64,000 nt of DNA from JANPCX01 sp966211815 (GTDB lineage: Bacteria > Pseudomonadota > Gammaproteobacteria > Burkholderiales > Burkholderiaceae_C). The notes below the pieces were generated by a model. It had not been told where the DNA came from. It was given only the letters and a program-made list of their open reading frames with translations, and did no database searches. Where the stretch lies: assembly GCA_966211815.1 (NCBI GenBank), contig CBIHOD010000008.1:1-64000 (forward strand), read 5' to 3'. This document shows, piece by piece, positions 42,025 through 50,006 of this stretch. Positions within the stretch are counted from its first letter, which is position 1. The number at the start of each line of letters is the position of its first letter. Both the position numbers and the translations under genes were made by a program.

Positions 42025-43317
42025 GTGACGCCGACACCCGAACCCAGCCCGACACCCGCCCCTGAAACCTCGCACCAGATCGTCATCGTCGGTGCCGGTG
42101 CCGCCGGCGTCGCCACCGCCGCCAGCCTGCTGGCGCGCGAGCCGGGACTGGACATCGCCCTCATCGACCCCGCCGACACCCACTGCTACCAGCCCGGCTG
42201 GACGATGGTGGGCGCCGGTGTATTCCGGGCCGCCGACACCGTGCGGCCGATGGCCTCGGTGCTGCCGCGCGGCGTGCGCTGGATCCAGGCCGCCGTCGCG
42301 GCCTTCGAACCCTCCCGCGACCTCGTGGTGCTGGAAGGCGGGCGTGCCATCGGCTACCGCCAGCTCGTCGTCTGCCCCGGCCTCAAGCTCGACTGGGGCG
42401 GCATCGACGGCCTGCCGCAAGCGCTGGGCCGCCACGGCGTCACCTCCAACTACCGCCACGACCTGGCCGCCTACACCTGGCAACTCGTGCGCCAGATGAA
42501 GCCCGGCGGCAAGGCGTTGTTCACACAGCCGCCCATGCCGATCAAATGCGCGGGCGCGCCGCAGAAGGCGATGTACCTTTCGTGCGACCACTGGCGCCGC
42601 AGCGGCGCGCTCGACGGCCTGGACGTGCGGTTCTTCAACGCCGGCGCGGTGCTCTTCGGCGTGGCCGACTACGTGCCGGCGCTGATGGAATACGTCGAGC
42701 GCTACCGCATCGGCCTGGAGTTCGGCCACACCCTCACCGCGATCGACGGCCCCGCCAGGCGCGCGACCTTCTCGCGCGCGCTGCCCGACGGCGGCAAAGA
42801 GACGGTGACCGCGGCTTTCGACATGATCCACGTCGTGCCGCCGCAGAAGGCTCCCGACTTCATCCGCGCAAGCCCGCTGGCCGACGCCGCCGGATGGGTC
42901 GACGTGGACCCCGCCACGCTGCGCCACAAGGCCTTCGCCAACATCCATGCCCTGGGCGACGCCACCAACACCCCCAACGCCAAGACCGCCGCCGCCGCCC
43001 GCAAGCAAGCCCCGGTGGTCGCCCACAACGTGCTGGCCGCGCTGGGCCGGGCGGCGGGCCAGGCGCGCTACGACGGCTACGGTTCCTGCCCGCTCACCGT
43101 GGAGCGCGGCAAGATCGTGCTCGCCGAGTTCCTCTACGGCGGCAAAATCGCGCCCACCTTCCCGCGCTGGCTCATCGACGGCCGGCGGCCCACGCGCGCG
43201 GCCTGGCTGCTCAAGGCCAAGGTGCTGCCTTCGGTCTACTGGAACGCCATGCTCAAGGGGCGCGAGTGGTTCGCGGGCCCGGACACCTCGGCCGCGCCGG
43301 CCGGGAAGGCGGGTTGA
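42025..43317 (+). CDS. sqr: sulfide:quinone oxidoreductase (type II, SQOR-like)
   Basis: The product (430 aa) is an FAD enzyme at the inner membrane that oxidises sulfide to sulfane sulfur and reduces quinone. VIVGAGAAGVATAASLLARE is the FAD loop. The redox cysteines are Cys175 in PIKCAGAPQKAMYLSC and Cys355 in GYGSCPLTVERGKIVLAEF, equivalent to the pair in mitochondrial SQOR. HALGDATNTPNAKTAAAARK is the second FAD segment. Start GTG 42025 has GGAGG seven bases upstream. With persulfide dioxygenase it converts sulfide to sulfite. Confidence 0.95.
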   Translation: MTPTPEPSPTPAPETSHQIVIVGAGAAGVATAASLLAREPGLDIALIDPADTHCYQPGWTMVGAGVFRAADTVRPMASVLPRGVRWIQAAVAAFEPSRDLVVLEGGRAIGYRQLVVCPGLKLDWGGIDGLPQALGRHGVTSNYRHDLAAYTWQLVRQMKPGGKALFTQPPMPIKCAGAPQKAMYLSCDHWRRSGALDGLDVRFFNAGAVLFGVADYVPALMEYVERYRIGLEFGHTLTAIDGPARRATFSRALPDGGKETVTAAFDMIHVVPPQKAPDFIRASPLADAAGWVDVDPATLRHKAFANIHALGDATNTPNAKTAAAARKQAPVVAHNVLAALGRAAGQARYDGYGSCPLTVERGKIVLAEFLYGGKIAPTFPRWLIDGRRPTRAAWLLKAKVLPSVYWNAMLKGREWFAGPDTSAAPAGKAG

Positions 43318-43437
43318 CGTGGCCGCGCGCCTTCCCCGGGGAACGCCGGCGGGCCGCGCCGATGGCCGACCTCCGGCCCCGACCGCGGCCGGCGTTCCGG
43401 CGCCGCGGCGCCGCCAGCCCATGAGCCGGCCCGCCGC

Positions 43438-44262
43438 ATGGCCCTGACCCTGCTCCTGGGCGCCTTCGTCGGCGCCGTCCTCGGCCTCACCGGCGCCGGC
43501 GGCGGCATCCTGGCCGTGCCCGCCCTGGTGGCCGGCCTGGGCTGGACGATGCAGCAGGCCGCGCCCGTCGCCCTGGTGGCGGTGACGGTCGGCGCCGCCA
43601 TCGGCGCGGCCGAAGGCTTGCGCCGGGGGCTGGTCCGCTACAAGGCCGCTTTCCTGATGGCCGCCTCCGGCATCCCCGCCACGTCGTTCGGCATCCGCGC
43701 CGCCCAGCTGCTGCCGCAGCGCGCGCTGCTGGCCTTGTTCGCGGCCGTGATGCTGTGGGCGGCCTGGCGCATGGCCGAACGCTCGCGCCTGCCGCGCTGC
43801 GGCCCCTTGTCGCCGGACGGCGAAAGCGAAGGCGGCGCCGCGCCGCGCCAGGTCGGCCGCATCGACCCCGCCACCCACCGCTTCGTCTGGACCTGGCCCA
43901 CCGCCGCGCTGATCGCCGGCATCGGCCTGCTCACCGGCTTGACCACCGGCCTGCTCGGCGTCGGCGGCGGTTTCGTCATCGTGCCGATGCTCAAGCGTTT
44001 CACCAGCCTGGCGATGCACGCGGTCGTCGCGACCTCGCTGCTGGTGATCGCCCTGGTGGGGCTCGGCGGCGTGGCCAGCGCGGTGGCGCACGGGGCCGCC
44101 ATGCCCGCGGCCCCGACCGCGCTGTTCGCCGCCGCCACGGGCGCCGGCATGCTCGCCGGCCGCGCGGCGGCGGGGCGGCTGCCGGCCCGGGGCGTCCAGC
44201 GCGTCTTCGCGGTCTTGCTGGTGGTCGTGGCGGTGGGCATGTTCGCCAAAGCCGCGGGTTGA
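43438..44262 (+). CDS. TauE/SafE-family membrane exporter, probably for sulfite or another sulfur oxyanion
   Basis: The product (274 aa) is an inner-membrane protein with about eight helices in two related halves, each opening with a Gly-rich motif: VGAVLGLTGAGGGILAVPAL at about 11-30 and LTTGLLGVGGGFVIVPMLKR at about 168-188. That duplicated motif is the TauE/SafE signature. It lies 120 bp after sqr, so export of sulfite formed by the pathway is the likely role (inference from context). Confidence 0.9.
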   Translation: MALTLLLGAFVGAVLGLTGAGGGILAVPALVAGLGWTMQQAAPVALVAVTVGAAIGAAEGLRRGLVRYKAAFLMAASGIPATSFGIRAAQLLPQRALLALFAAVMLWAAWRMAERSRLPRCGPLSPDGESEGGAAPRQVGRIDPATHRFVWTWPTAALIAGIGLLTGLTTGLLGVGGGFVIVPMLKRFTSLAMHAVVATSLLVIALVGLGGVASAVAHGAAMPAAPTALFAAATGAGMLAGRAAAGRLPARGVQRVFAVLLVVVAVGMFAKAAG

Positions 44263-44538
44263 GCGGCTTCGGCCCCGATGCGGTAGGAGCGTTGTATCCC
44301 GAGCCGGCCTGCGGGGCGGCGATCGCCGCCGCGCTCGAGCCTTCGGCGCCGGCGCTGCAGGCGGCCAAGGACATGCCGTGATCGTTTGCGGTGGGGCATG
44401 CACGACGTGTGAGGATTTGCCGGCCCTGAGGCCGCGCCATCAGTCGACCCACCGCAAGGAAGTGGCTTGCCCGCCGTTCGAAAGTCTGCGGACAATCGGC
44501 GGCGCCGCCGCCATCGACTGCCAGGGGAGAAACCACGC

Positions 44539-44718
44539 ATGAGTCCCACCCGCCGTGCCGCCTCCGTCGCCGCCATGACCCTGCTGTCCACGCTGCCCTT
44601 CGACGTGGCCGCGCAGGTGGACAGCTCAAGCCCCGCCTACCAAGCCGGTCATTCGGCGGGCAGGATCGTCATCGCCGTCGTCGTGGTGGCGGTGGTCCGG
44701 AAGTTCTTGAAAAAGTAG
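44539..44718 (+). CDS. small secreted or membrane protein, unknown
   Basis: The product is 59 aa. An N-terminal hydrophobic leader (MSPTRRAASVAAMTLLSTLP, with cleavage possible near VAAQ) precedes YQAGHSAGRIVIAVVVVAVV and a basic end RKFLKK, so the mature peptide would be a ~30-residue single-span membrane peptide. ATG 44539 has GGGGAG 10 bases upstream; the frame above it is rejected. The family is not recognised and the gene has no clear operon partner. Confidence 0.55.
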   Translation: MSPTRRAASVAAMTLLSTLPFDVAAQVDSSSPAYQAGHSAGRIVIAVVVVAVVRKFLKK

Positions 44719-44772
44719 CGGGACACCGCGTCGAAAGCGCGGCGGGCTTGGCGCCGTCTCAACGAATGCGCC

Positions 44773-45051
44773 TCATGCGCCGCCTGGCCCCGCCGGCCGC
44801 CCCAGCCGGATCGGCCCGCCCGGGCTGGTCGCGTCCACCGCGACGCCGCCGCGCGTCACGCTCAGGCGGCGGGCGTTCGCCAGGCGCTGCGCCACATGCC
44901 GGACTTGCGGCATCAAGTCCCGCCAGGCCCCATCGTCCTTCGCCAGGGCGCGGGCGACTTCGGAGGGGCAGAGGGTCGCGCCCTCCCGCCGCTCTGCCAG
45001 CAAACGGAAGATCGCCTCTTCAATGGCCGCGGGCCCGATGGCGCTAGGCAA
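44773..45051 (-). CDS. DUF3253-type small winged-helix-like protein
   Basis: The product (92 aa) matches my memory of DUF3253: IEEAIFRLLAERREGATLCP, SEVARALAKDDGAWRDLMPQ, VRHVAQRLANARRLSVTRGG. The SEVAR-W-L-M-VR pattern looks like a small DNA-binding winged helix. Its start overlaps the end of the alkyladenine glycosylase gene by 8 bp on the same strand, so the two are cotranscribed. A link to DNA repair is by context only. Confidence 0.75.
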   Translation of the reverse strand: MPSAIGPAAIEEAIFRLLAERREGATLCPSEVARALAKDDGAWRDLMPQVRHVAQRLANARRLSVTRGGVAVDATSPGGPIRLGRPAGPGGA

Positions 45052-45610
45052 ACCGCCGGCTCACGAAACGCGACCCCGCCAAGCCGAAGCGCCACGGCAT
45101 GTCCACCGCCTTCGAAATGCCGACGCGCACGCCCACCAGCACCTCCGCCGACGCCGTCGGCGAGGGCCGCAAGTCGAAGGGCGGCGCGTCCAGGGGCAGG
45201 CCGTTGTGGGCGGCGGTGATGCCGAGCGCCTGCCCCACGCGTCCCGGGCCCGCGCAGAGCAGGCGGGGGTCGGCCAGGCCGCGGCGCTGCCGCATCGCCT
45301 CCAGGCCCTCGGTCGGCTCCAGCGCGCGGATCAGCACCCCCGCGCCGTGGCCCGCTTCGCGGCAGACGAAGTTCAGGCACCAGTGGATGCCGTAGGAGCG
45401 GTACACGTAGGCGTGCCCCGGCGGCCCGAACATCGCCGCGTTGCGCGGCGAGGGGCCGCGGAAACTGTGCGACGCCGGGTCGTCCGCATCGTAGGCTTCC
45501 GTCTCGACGATGCGGCCGCCCACGCCGTCCACGAGCAGCGTGGCGCCGATCAGGTCGCGGGCGACTTGGACCGAGTCGCGGGCGAAGTCGATGGTGTCGG
45601 TGGTTCGCAT
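45044..45610 (-). CDS. DNA-3-methyladenine glycosylase (AAG/MPG family)
   Basis: The product (188 aa) removes alkylated purines in base-excision repair. Family marks are VARDLIGATLLVDGVGGRIV, ETEAYDADDPASHSFRG (catalytic Glu and loop), NAAMFGPPGHAYVYRSYGIH WCLN and VLIRALEPTEGLEAM with GPGRVGQALGITAAHNG. The length is typical. I chose ATG 45610 (MRTTDTIDFARDSVQVARDL). The upstream oxygenase-WD40 gene ends only 5 bp before, so it may belong to the same transcript. Confidence 0.93.
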   Translation of the reverse strand: MRTTDTIDFARDSVQVARDLIGATLLVDGVGGRIVETEAYDADDPASHSFRGPSPRNAAMFGPPGHAYVYRSYGIHWCLNFVCREAGHGAGVLIRALEPTEGLEAMRQRRGLADPRLLCAGPGRVGQALGITAAHNGLPLDAPPFDLRPSPTASAEVLVGVRVGISKAVDMPWRFGLAGSRFVSRRFA

Positions 45611-45614
45611 GGGG

Positions 45615-47165
45615 TCAATGTTCGGCCGGGACGGGCTCCCCGGCAAGCGCCGTGCCTTGGGTCCTTGCCGCAACGGCCGGCGGACCCCCGTGCCGGGCGA
45701 TCCTGCCGTCGTAAGAGCAGCTGAGGTAACCCCCGCCGTCGAGCGCGAGCACGTCGGTGGCGAAATTCCCGTGCCGCGATTGCGCCACCAAGCCCCAGTC
45801 GGCCAGCCGCCACAGCCGCACCCGGTTGTCCTCGCCGGCGCTGGCCAGCAGGCCGTCGCCGACTAGGCGCAGCCTTCGCACGGCGGCGGCGTGGGCCGAC
45901 ACGGTGGCGCCGCGGTGCCAGGCGCCGTCGCGGCACACCCAGGTGGCCAGGCGGCCCTCGATGTCGCCGGTGATCAACCGCCCGCCGCCGGGCAGGGCGG
46001 CCACGTCGCGCAGCGGCGTGTCGCCTTGCAGCGCGTGCAGGCATCGGCGCGATGCGATGTCCCACAGCCTGACCGAGCCGTCTTCGCCCGCCGAGGCCAG
46101 CTGGTCATCGCCCAGCGGCGCCACCGCCCAGACCCAGCCGGTGTGGCCCGCCAAAGTGGCGAGGGCTCGGCCGTCGCGACGCCACAGCTTGACCAGGGCG
46201 TCGGCGCCGCCGGTGGCCAGCATGCCGCCGGGCAGGGCGGCCACCGTCAGCGGGCTGGCGCCGTGCGCGTCGGCGACGACCCGGGTGCAGCGTTGCGACC
46301 GCGTGTCCCACAGCCGCAAGCTGCGGTCGCGCGAGACCGAGGCGAGGCGCCCGCCCGGCAGCGGCGCCAGGCCGAGCACCGACTGGCTGTGGCCCGCCAA
46401 CTCGCCCGCCGCCCGGCCATCGGCCCGCCACAGGCGGATCGTGGCGTCGCGCCCGCCGCTGGCGACCAGGCCGCCGCTCAGGCGGGCCATCGTCCACACA
46501 TAGCCGGCGTGCCCGGGTTGGAAAGGCCGCGCCGGCGCCTGCGGGATGGCCTGCGCCTGCCGCTGGTACAGCACATCGCTGCGCAGGATGTGCTTCACGC
46601 CGCGCGTCACCACGGCTCCCGCGTGCCACAGCTTGTGGTCGAAAAGGATCAGGCTGCCCGCCTTCGGCCGCACCCTTCCGATCACGGTGGCCGCGGCACC
46701 GGACGCGTCGCCCGCCGGGCCCGCGGAATAGAAAAGCGTGTCGCCGCCCTCGAACGCGTCGCCGTCGGTGAGGTAGACCATGAATGTCAGCCGCGACTGC
46801 AACCCCTCCGTGCGGTGGTGCACGCCGTCCTGGTGCAGGTTGAACTGCTGGCCGGCGCGGTAGCGGCAAAGGCGCAGGCGTTCGTTCACGCCGTGCAGCG
46901 ACCATGGCGCGCCGCCGGCATCGTCCGGCAACACCGACGGGGCGAGCGGCGCCAGGCGTTCCAGCATCTGCCGCGCCAGCAGCGGGTCGTCGACCACCTG
47001 GCGGTCGTTGTTGCGGTAGGACGGCGGGTAGTCGCTGCCGGCGCCCACGAAGCCGCGCGACTCGCTTTGCGCGATGTGCCGCTCGCACTCCAGGGGCGAG
47101 AGGAAGCCGTGGATGACGACGCAGAAGCCGGCATCGGGTGGCAGGGGATGGAAGGCGGTGGCCAT
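45615..47165 (-). CDS. 2-oxoglutarate/Fe(II) dioxygenase fused to a seven-bladed WD40 propeller
   Basis: The product (516 aa) joins two domains rarely seen together in bacteria. Residues 1-205 are a prolyl-4-hydroxylase-like 2OG oxygenase: iron ligands His111 and Asp113 (QFNLHQDGVHHRTE), distal His181 (FDHKLWHAGAVV), and Lys191 or Arg195 (GVKHILRSDVLY) for 2OG. Residues 228-510 hold about seven WD40 repeats, e.g. LASVSRDRSLRLWDTRSQRC, LASAGEDGSVRLWDIASRRC and LASAGEDNRVRLWRLADWGL. ATG 47165 has a GGAG site six bases upstream. It faces a TetR gene across two inverted operators and may share a transcript with the DNA glycosylase gene downstream. The substrate is unknown; the propeller probably binds a protein. 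Confidence 0.9.
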   Translation of the reverse strand: MATAFHPLPPDAGFCVVIHGFLSPLECERHIAQSESRGFVGAGSDYPPSYRNNDRQVVDDPLLARQMLERLAPLAPSVLPDDAGGAPWSLHGVNERLRLCRYRAGQQFNLHQDGVHHRTEGLQSRLTFMVYLTDGDAFEGGDTLFYSAGPAGDASGAAATVIGRVRPKAGSLILFDHKLWHAGAVVTRGVKHILRSDVLYQRQAQAIPQAPARPFQPGHAGYVWTMARLSGGLVASGGRDATIRLWRADGRAAGELAGHSQSVLGLAPLPGGRLASVSRDRSLRLWDTRSQRCTRVVADAHGASPLTVAALPGGMLATGGADALVKLWRRDGRALATLAGHTGWVWAVAPLGDDQLASAGEDGSVRLWDIASRRCLHALQGDTPLRDVAALPGGGRLITGDIEGRLATWVCRDGAWHRGATVSAHAAAVRRLRLVGDGLLASAGEDNRVRLWRLADWGLVAQSRHGNFATDVLALDGGGYLSCSYDGRIARHGGPPAVAARTQGTALAGEPVPAEH

Positions 47166-47194
47166 ACTGTCTCCGCAGTGAGGCATTCGAATAA

Positions 47195-47210
47195 TTGGTT
47201 GTTTGACCAA
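47195..47210. promoter_or_regulatory. TetR operator copy 1
   Basis: TTGGTTGTTTGACCAA is a 16-bp dyad with TTGGT/ACCAA arms. It lies 30 bp upstream of the oxygenase-WD40 ATG. The reverse complement recurs at 47256-47271 with one mismatch. Confidence 0.75.
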
Positions 47211-47255
47211 TTAATTGAAAGTCTAGTCGTTGGATCGGGCGCCTGCAACTAGAAT

Positions 47256-47271
47256 TTGGTCAATCAACCAA
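47256..47271. promoter_or_regulatory. TetR operator copy 2 (inverted)
   Basis: TTGGTCAATCAACCAA is the inverted copy of the 47195-47210 dyad. It ends 13 bp before the TetR ATG, so binding should block that gene's own translation start region. Centre-to-centre spacing of the two sites is 61 bp. Confidence 0.75.
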
Positions 47272-47284
47272 TAAATTCGGAACC

Positions 47285-47902
47285 ATGGCCAGGACCCCGA
47301 GCAACGCCAACACGGAAGCCCGCCGCGCCGCCATCGTGGCCGCCATGCTGCCGGTGATGGCCCGGCACGGCTACGAGCGCGCCACCGTCCAGGCCATCGC
47401 CCGCGAGGCCGGCCTCACACCGGGCTTGATCCACTACCACTTCAAGAGCAAGCAGGAGATCCTCGTCTGCCTCGTCAAGGCCATCGCCGAGTTCGCCCAG
47501 GCCCGCTTCGAGCGCGCCGCCGCCGGCGCCGCGGGCCCGATGGAGCGCCTGCGCGCCTACGTCGAAGCCCGCCTCGGCCTGGGCGAAGGCGCCGCGCCCG
47601 ACATGGTCGCCGCCTGGGTGATGGTCGGCGCCGAAGCCGTGCGCCAGCCCGAAGTGCGCGCCCTTTACCAGGAGGCCATCGCCGCCGAGCTGGCCGCGCT
47701 GACGCGGCTGCTGTCCGACTGCCTGGCCGAAGACCGCCGCCCGCGCGACGCCGCGCCCGGACTGGCCGCGGGCCTGGTGGCGATGATGGAAGGCGCCTTC
47801 CAGCTGTCCAGCGCGGCCGCGGGCGTGCTGCCGACGGGGTACGCCGTCGGCGCGGCGATGAAGTTCGTGGAGGGCGGGATCGCGCAGGCCGTTCGGCGGT
47901 GA
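47285..47902 (+). CDS. TetR-family transcriptional repressor
   Basis: The product (205 aa) has an N-terminal TetR helix-turn-helix at about 15-60 (HGYERATVQAIAREAGLTPG, LIHYHFKSKQEILV) and a helical ligand-binding C-terminal domain. The GLIHYHFKSKQEIL recognition helix and C-terminal length resemble BetI-type repressors. It diverges from the oxygenase-WD40 gene, with a dyad near each start, so it most likely represses both genes until a ligand binds (inference). Confidence 0.92.
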   Translation: MARTPSNANTEARRAAIVAAMLPVMARHGYERATVQAIAREAGLTPGLIHYHFKSKQEILVCLVKAIAEFAQARFERAAAGAAGPMERLRAYVEARLGLGEGAAPDMVAAWVMVGAEAVRQPEVRALYQEAIAAELAALTRLLSDCLAEDRRPRDAAPGLAAGLVAMMEGAFQLSSAAAGVLPTGYAVGAAMKFVEGGIAQAVRR

Positions 47903-47975
47903 GGCCTTCGCCGCCGGTGGCTATAGTTCCAGCCCCCTGAAGCTCCAGCCCCGGACGAACGATCGGGGACACCGC

Positions 47976-48509
47976 ATGGCTGCCCACACCACCCCACCCC
48001 CCGGCCGCGCGGCCGAACTGGCGAGTCTGCTCGACCTGCTGCCCCACCCCGAAGGCGGCTGGTACCGCGAGACCTTCCGTTCGCCGCGCGAAGTGCGGCC
48101 CGGCGACGGCCGCCCCGCGCGCAGCGCCTTGACGACCATCGACTTCCTGCTGGCGCGCGGCCATTGCAGCGCCTGGCACCGCGTCGCCAGCGACGAGGTG
48201 TGGCACCTGATGGAAGGCGGTCCGCTGCGCCTGTGGCTGATACCGCCCTCGCTCGACGCCGTGCACCAAGCGACGCTGGGCCGGGCCGGGGCGGGCCAGT
48301 CGCCCCGGCACACCGTGCCCGCCGGCTGGTGGCAGGCGGCCGAGGTCCTGGAAGGTGAATTGGCCCTGTGCGGCGCGACCGTCGGGCCGGGCTTCGATTT
48401 CGAGGACTTCGCCTTTCTGCGCGACGACGCCCCGGCCGCGGCCGCGCTTCGCCGCCTGCGGCCCGATTTGGCGCGGTTGCTCGCCCCGTCCACGGGCGCA
48501 ACGCCATGA
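47976..48509 (+). CDS. cupin-fold protein of the DUF985 (Cupin_5) family
   Basis: The product (177 aa) matches the DUF985 cupin family: LLDLLPHPEGGWYRETFRSP at the N terminus, TTIDFLLARGHCSAWHRVAS with DEVWHLMEGGPLRLWL, and TVPAGWWQAAEVLEGELALC with GATVGPGFDFEDFAF. The His and Glu positions form the usual cupin metal-site pattern, but the reaction is unknown for this family. Its stop overlaps the nucleosidase start by 4 bp. Confidence 0.87.
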   Translation: MAAHTTPPPGRAAELASLLDLLPHPEGGWYRETFRSPREVRPGDGRPARSALTTIDFLLARGHCSAWHRVASDEVWHLMEGGPLRLWLIPPSLDAVHQATLGRAGAGQSPRHTVPAGWWQAAEVLEGELALCGATVGPGFDFEDFAFLRDDAPAAAALRRLRPDLARLLAPSTGATP

Positions 48510-49339
48510 GCGCGCCGCCCCCTCCCGATGAGCCGGCGCCGCCCCCCATGGGCCGCGTCGCGATCGTCAGCGCCATGGCCGAGGAGTTGAATGGCCTGCT
48601 GGCGCGCCTGCGGCAGGGCCGCGCCGTCGTCCATGCGGGCCGCACTTTCCACCTCGGCCGACTCGAAGGCCGGGAGGTGGTGCTCGTGCTGTCGCGCATC
48701 GGCAAGGTCGCCGCCGCCACCACCGCGGCCGTGCTGTTGACGCGCTTCGACGTCGACCGCATCGTCTTCACCGGGGTGGCCGGCGGCCTGGGGCCGCGGG
48801 TGCGCGTGGGCGACGTCGTGGTCGCCGGCGAACTGCTGCAGCACGACATGGACGCCTCGCCGCTCTTCCCCCGCTATGAAGTGCCGCTCTACGGCGCGGC
48901 GCGCTTCGCGGCGGACGCCGCCTTGACCCAGGCGGTGCACGCCGCCGCGAGCGCAGCGCTCTCGGAAGACCGCCGCGCAAGCGAACTGCACGGCAGGCTC
49001 GCCGCCTTCGGCATCCACGCGCCGCGGGTGCACCGGGGGCTGGTGCTCAGCGGCGACCGTTTCGTCTGCACCGCGGCGGAATGCGGCGCGCTGCAGTCGG
49101 CCTTCCCGGACGCGCAGGCCGTCGAAATGGAAGGCGCCGCGGTGGCGCAGGTGTGCCGCGATTTCGGCGTGCCCTTCGCCGTGATGCGCACCGTCTCCGA
49201 CCGCGCCGACGACAACGCCCACGTCGACTTCAACCGCTTCATCGGCGAGGTGGCGAGCCACTACACGGCCGTCGTGGCCGGCTTGCTGATGGCGCGCCTG
49301 CCGCCGGCGGCGGCGCGCGAGGACGGGCTCGACGGATGA
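48506..49339 (+). CDS. 5'-methylthioadenosine/S-adenosylhomocysteine nucleosidase-like
   Basis: The product (277 aa) cleaves MTA or SAH to adenine and a thioribose or ribosyl-homocysteine. Marks are VAIVSAMAEELNGLLARLRQ, IGKVAAATTAAVLLTRF, VFTGVAGGLGPRVRVGDVVV, SGDRFVCTAAE, AVEMEGAAVAQVCRDFGVPF (ribose-binding Glu) and RTVSDRADDNAHVDF (catalytic Asp). It is longer than E. coli MTAN (232 aa), mostly from a Pro-rich start and tail. ATG 48506 overlaps the cupin stop (ATGA), and its stop overlaps the nucleotidyltransferase ATG, giving a coupled three-gene run. Confidence 0.9.
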   Translation: MSAPPPPDEPAPPPMGRVAIVSAMAEELNGLLARLRQGRAVVHAGRTFHLGRLEGREVVLVLSRIGKVAAATTAAVLLTRFDVDRIVFTGVAGGLGPRVRVGDVVVAGELLQHDMDASPLFPRYEVPLYGAARFAADAALTQAVHAAASAALSEDRRASELHGRLAAFGIHAPRVHRGLVLSGDRFVCTAAECGALQSAFPDAQAVEMEGAAVAQVCRDFGVPFAVMRTVSDRADDNAHVDFNRFIGEVASHYTAVVAGLLMARLPPAAAREDGLDG

Positions 49340-49924
49340 ACGGAGACCGCTTCCTCGCCGACATCCTCACGAACCGCCACAACCGCGCCATCCTCGACCG
49401 CTGGAGCGCGCTGGCCCTGCCGGACGGTTGGCTCGTCGCCGGCTGCCTGTTCCAGACCGTGTGGAACCTGCAGGCCGGCCGCGCGCCCGAAGCCGGCATC
49501 AAGGACTACGACCTGTTCTATTTCGACGATCGAGACCTGAGCGAAGCGGGGGAGCGCCGGGTTCAGGCGCGCGTCGAGGCCCTGCTGGGCGACCTCGGCG
49601 TCACCGTCGAAGCCTCCAACCAGGCGCGGGTGCACCTCTGGTACGAGGCCTACTTCGGCCACCCTTATGAAAGCGCTGCGCAGCGCGCGCGACGGGATCG
49701 ACCGCTTCCTCGTGCCCGCCACCTGCGTCGGCGTGCGGCCCGGCGAACTCCATGCGCCGCACGGCCTGGCCCTGCTGTACGACGGCGTGCTCACGATGAA
49801 CCCGCTCGTGCCGCACCTCGACCTGTTCCACGCCAAGGCGGCGTCTTACCGCTCGCGCTGGCCGTGGCTGCAGGTGGTGCCGCCGGGAAAGCCGCCCGGC
49901 GAGCCCGCTTTCCTGCCCGGGTGA
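49336..49924 (+). pseudogene. nucleotidyltransferase-like gene (COG3575 type) with a frameshift
   Basis: From ATG 49336 one frame reads MNGDRFLADILTNRHNRAIL, CLFQTVWNLQAGRAPEAGIK DYDLFYFDD and VHLWYEAYFGHPY. After about 49666 the protein-like sequence moves to the next frame and continues LRSARDGIDRFLVPATCVGV, NPLVPHLDLFHAKAASYRSR WPWLQV to a stop at 49924. The IKDYD-F segment is the putative catalytic Asp pair. A one-base insertion around 49665-49680 explains the break. It is either a recent pseudogene or a sequencing error; no classic slippery heptamer is present. Confidence 0.82.
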
Positions 49925-50006
49925 ATGGTTCCCGCCGGGTCTCACGGGCTTCGGCAAGTTGAAGGGCCTTTGCGGCTTCAACCCGGATAGCCACCCGGCC
50001 TTGAGT

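Noticed and set aside
40849..44403. A 1184-codon open frame on the minus strand, antisense to pdo, sqr and the TauE-type gene
   Set aside because: Antisense shadow of strongly conserved genes in very GC-rich DNA; the translation is His/Arg/Gly-rich with no domain and no ribosome binding site.
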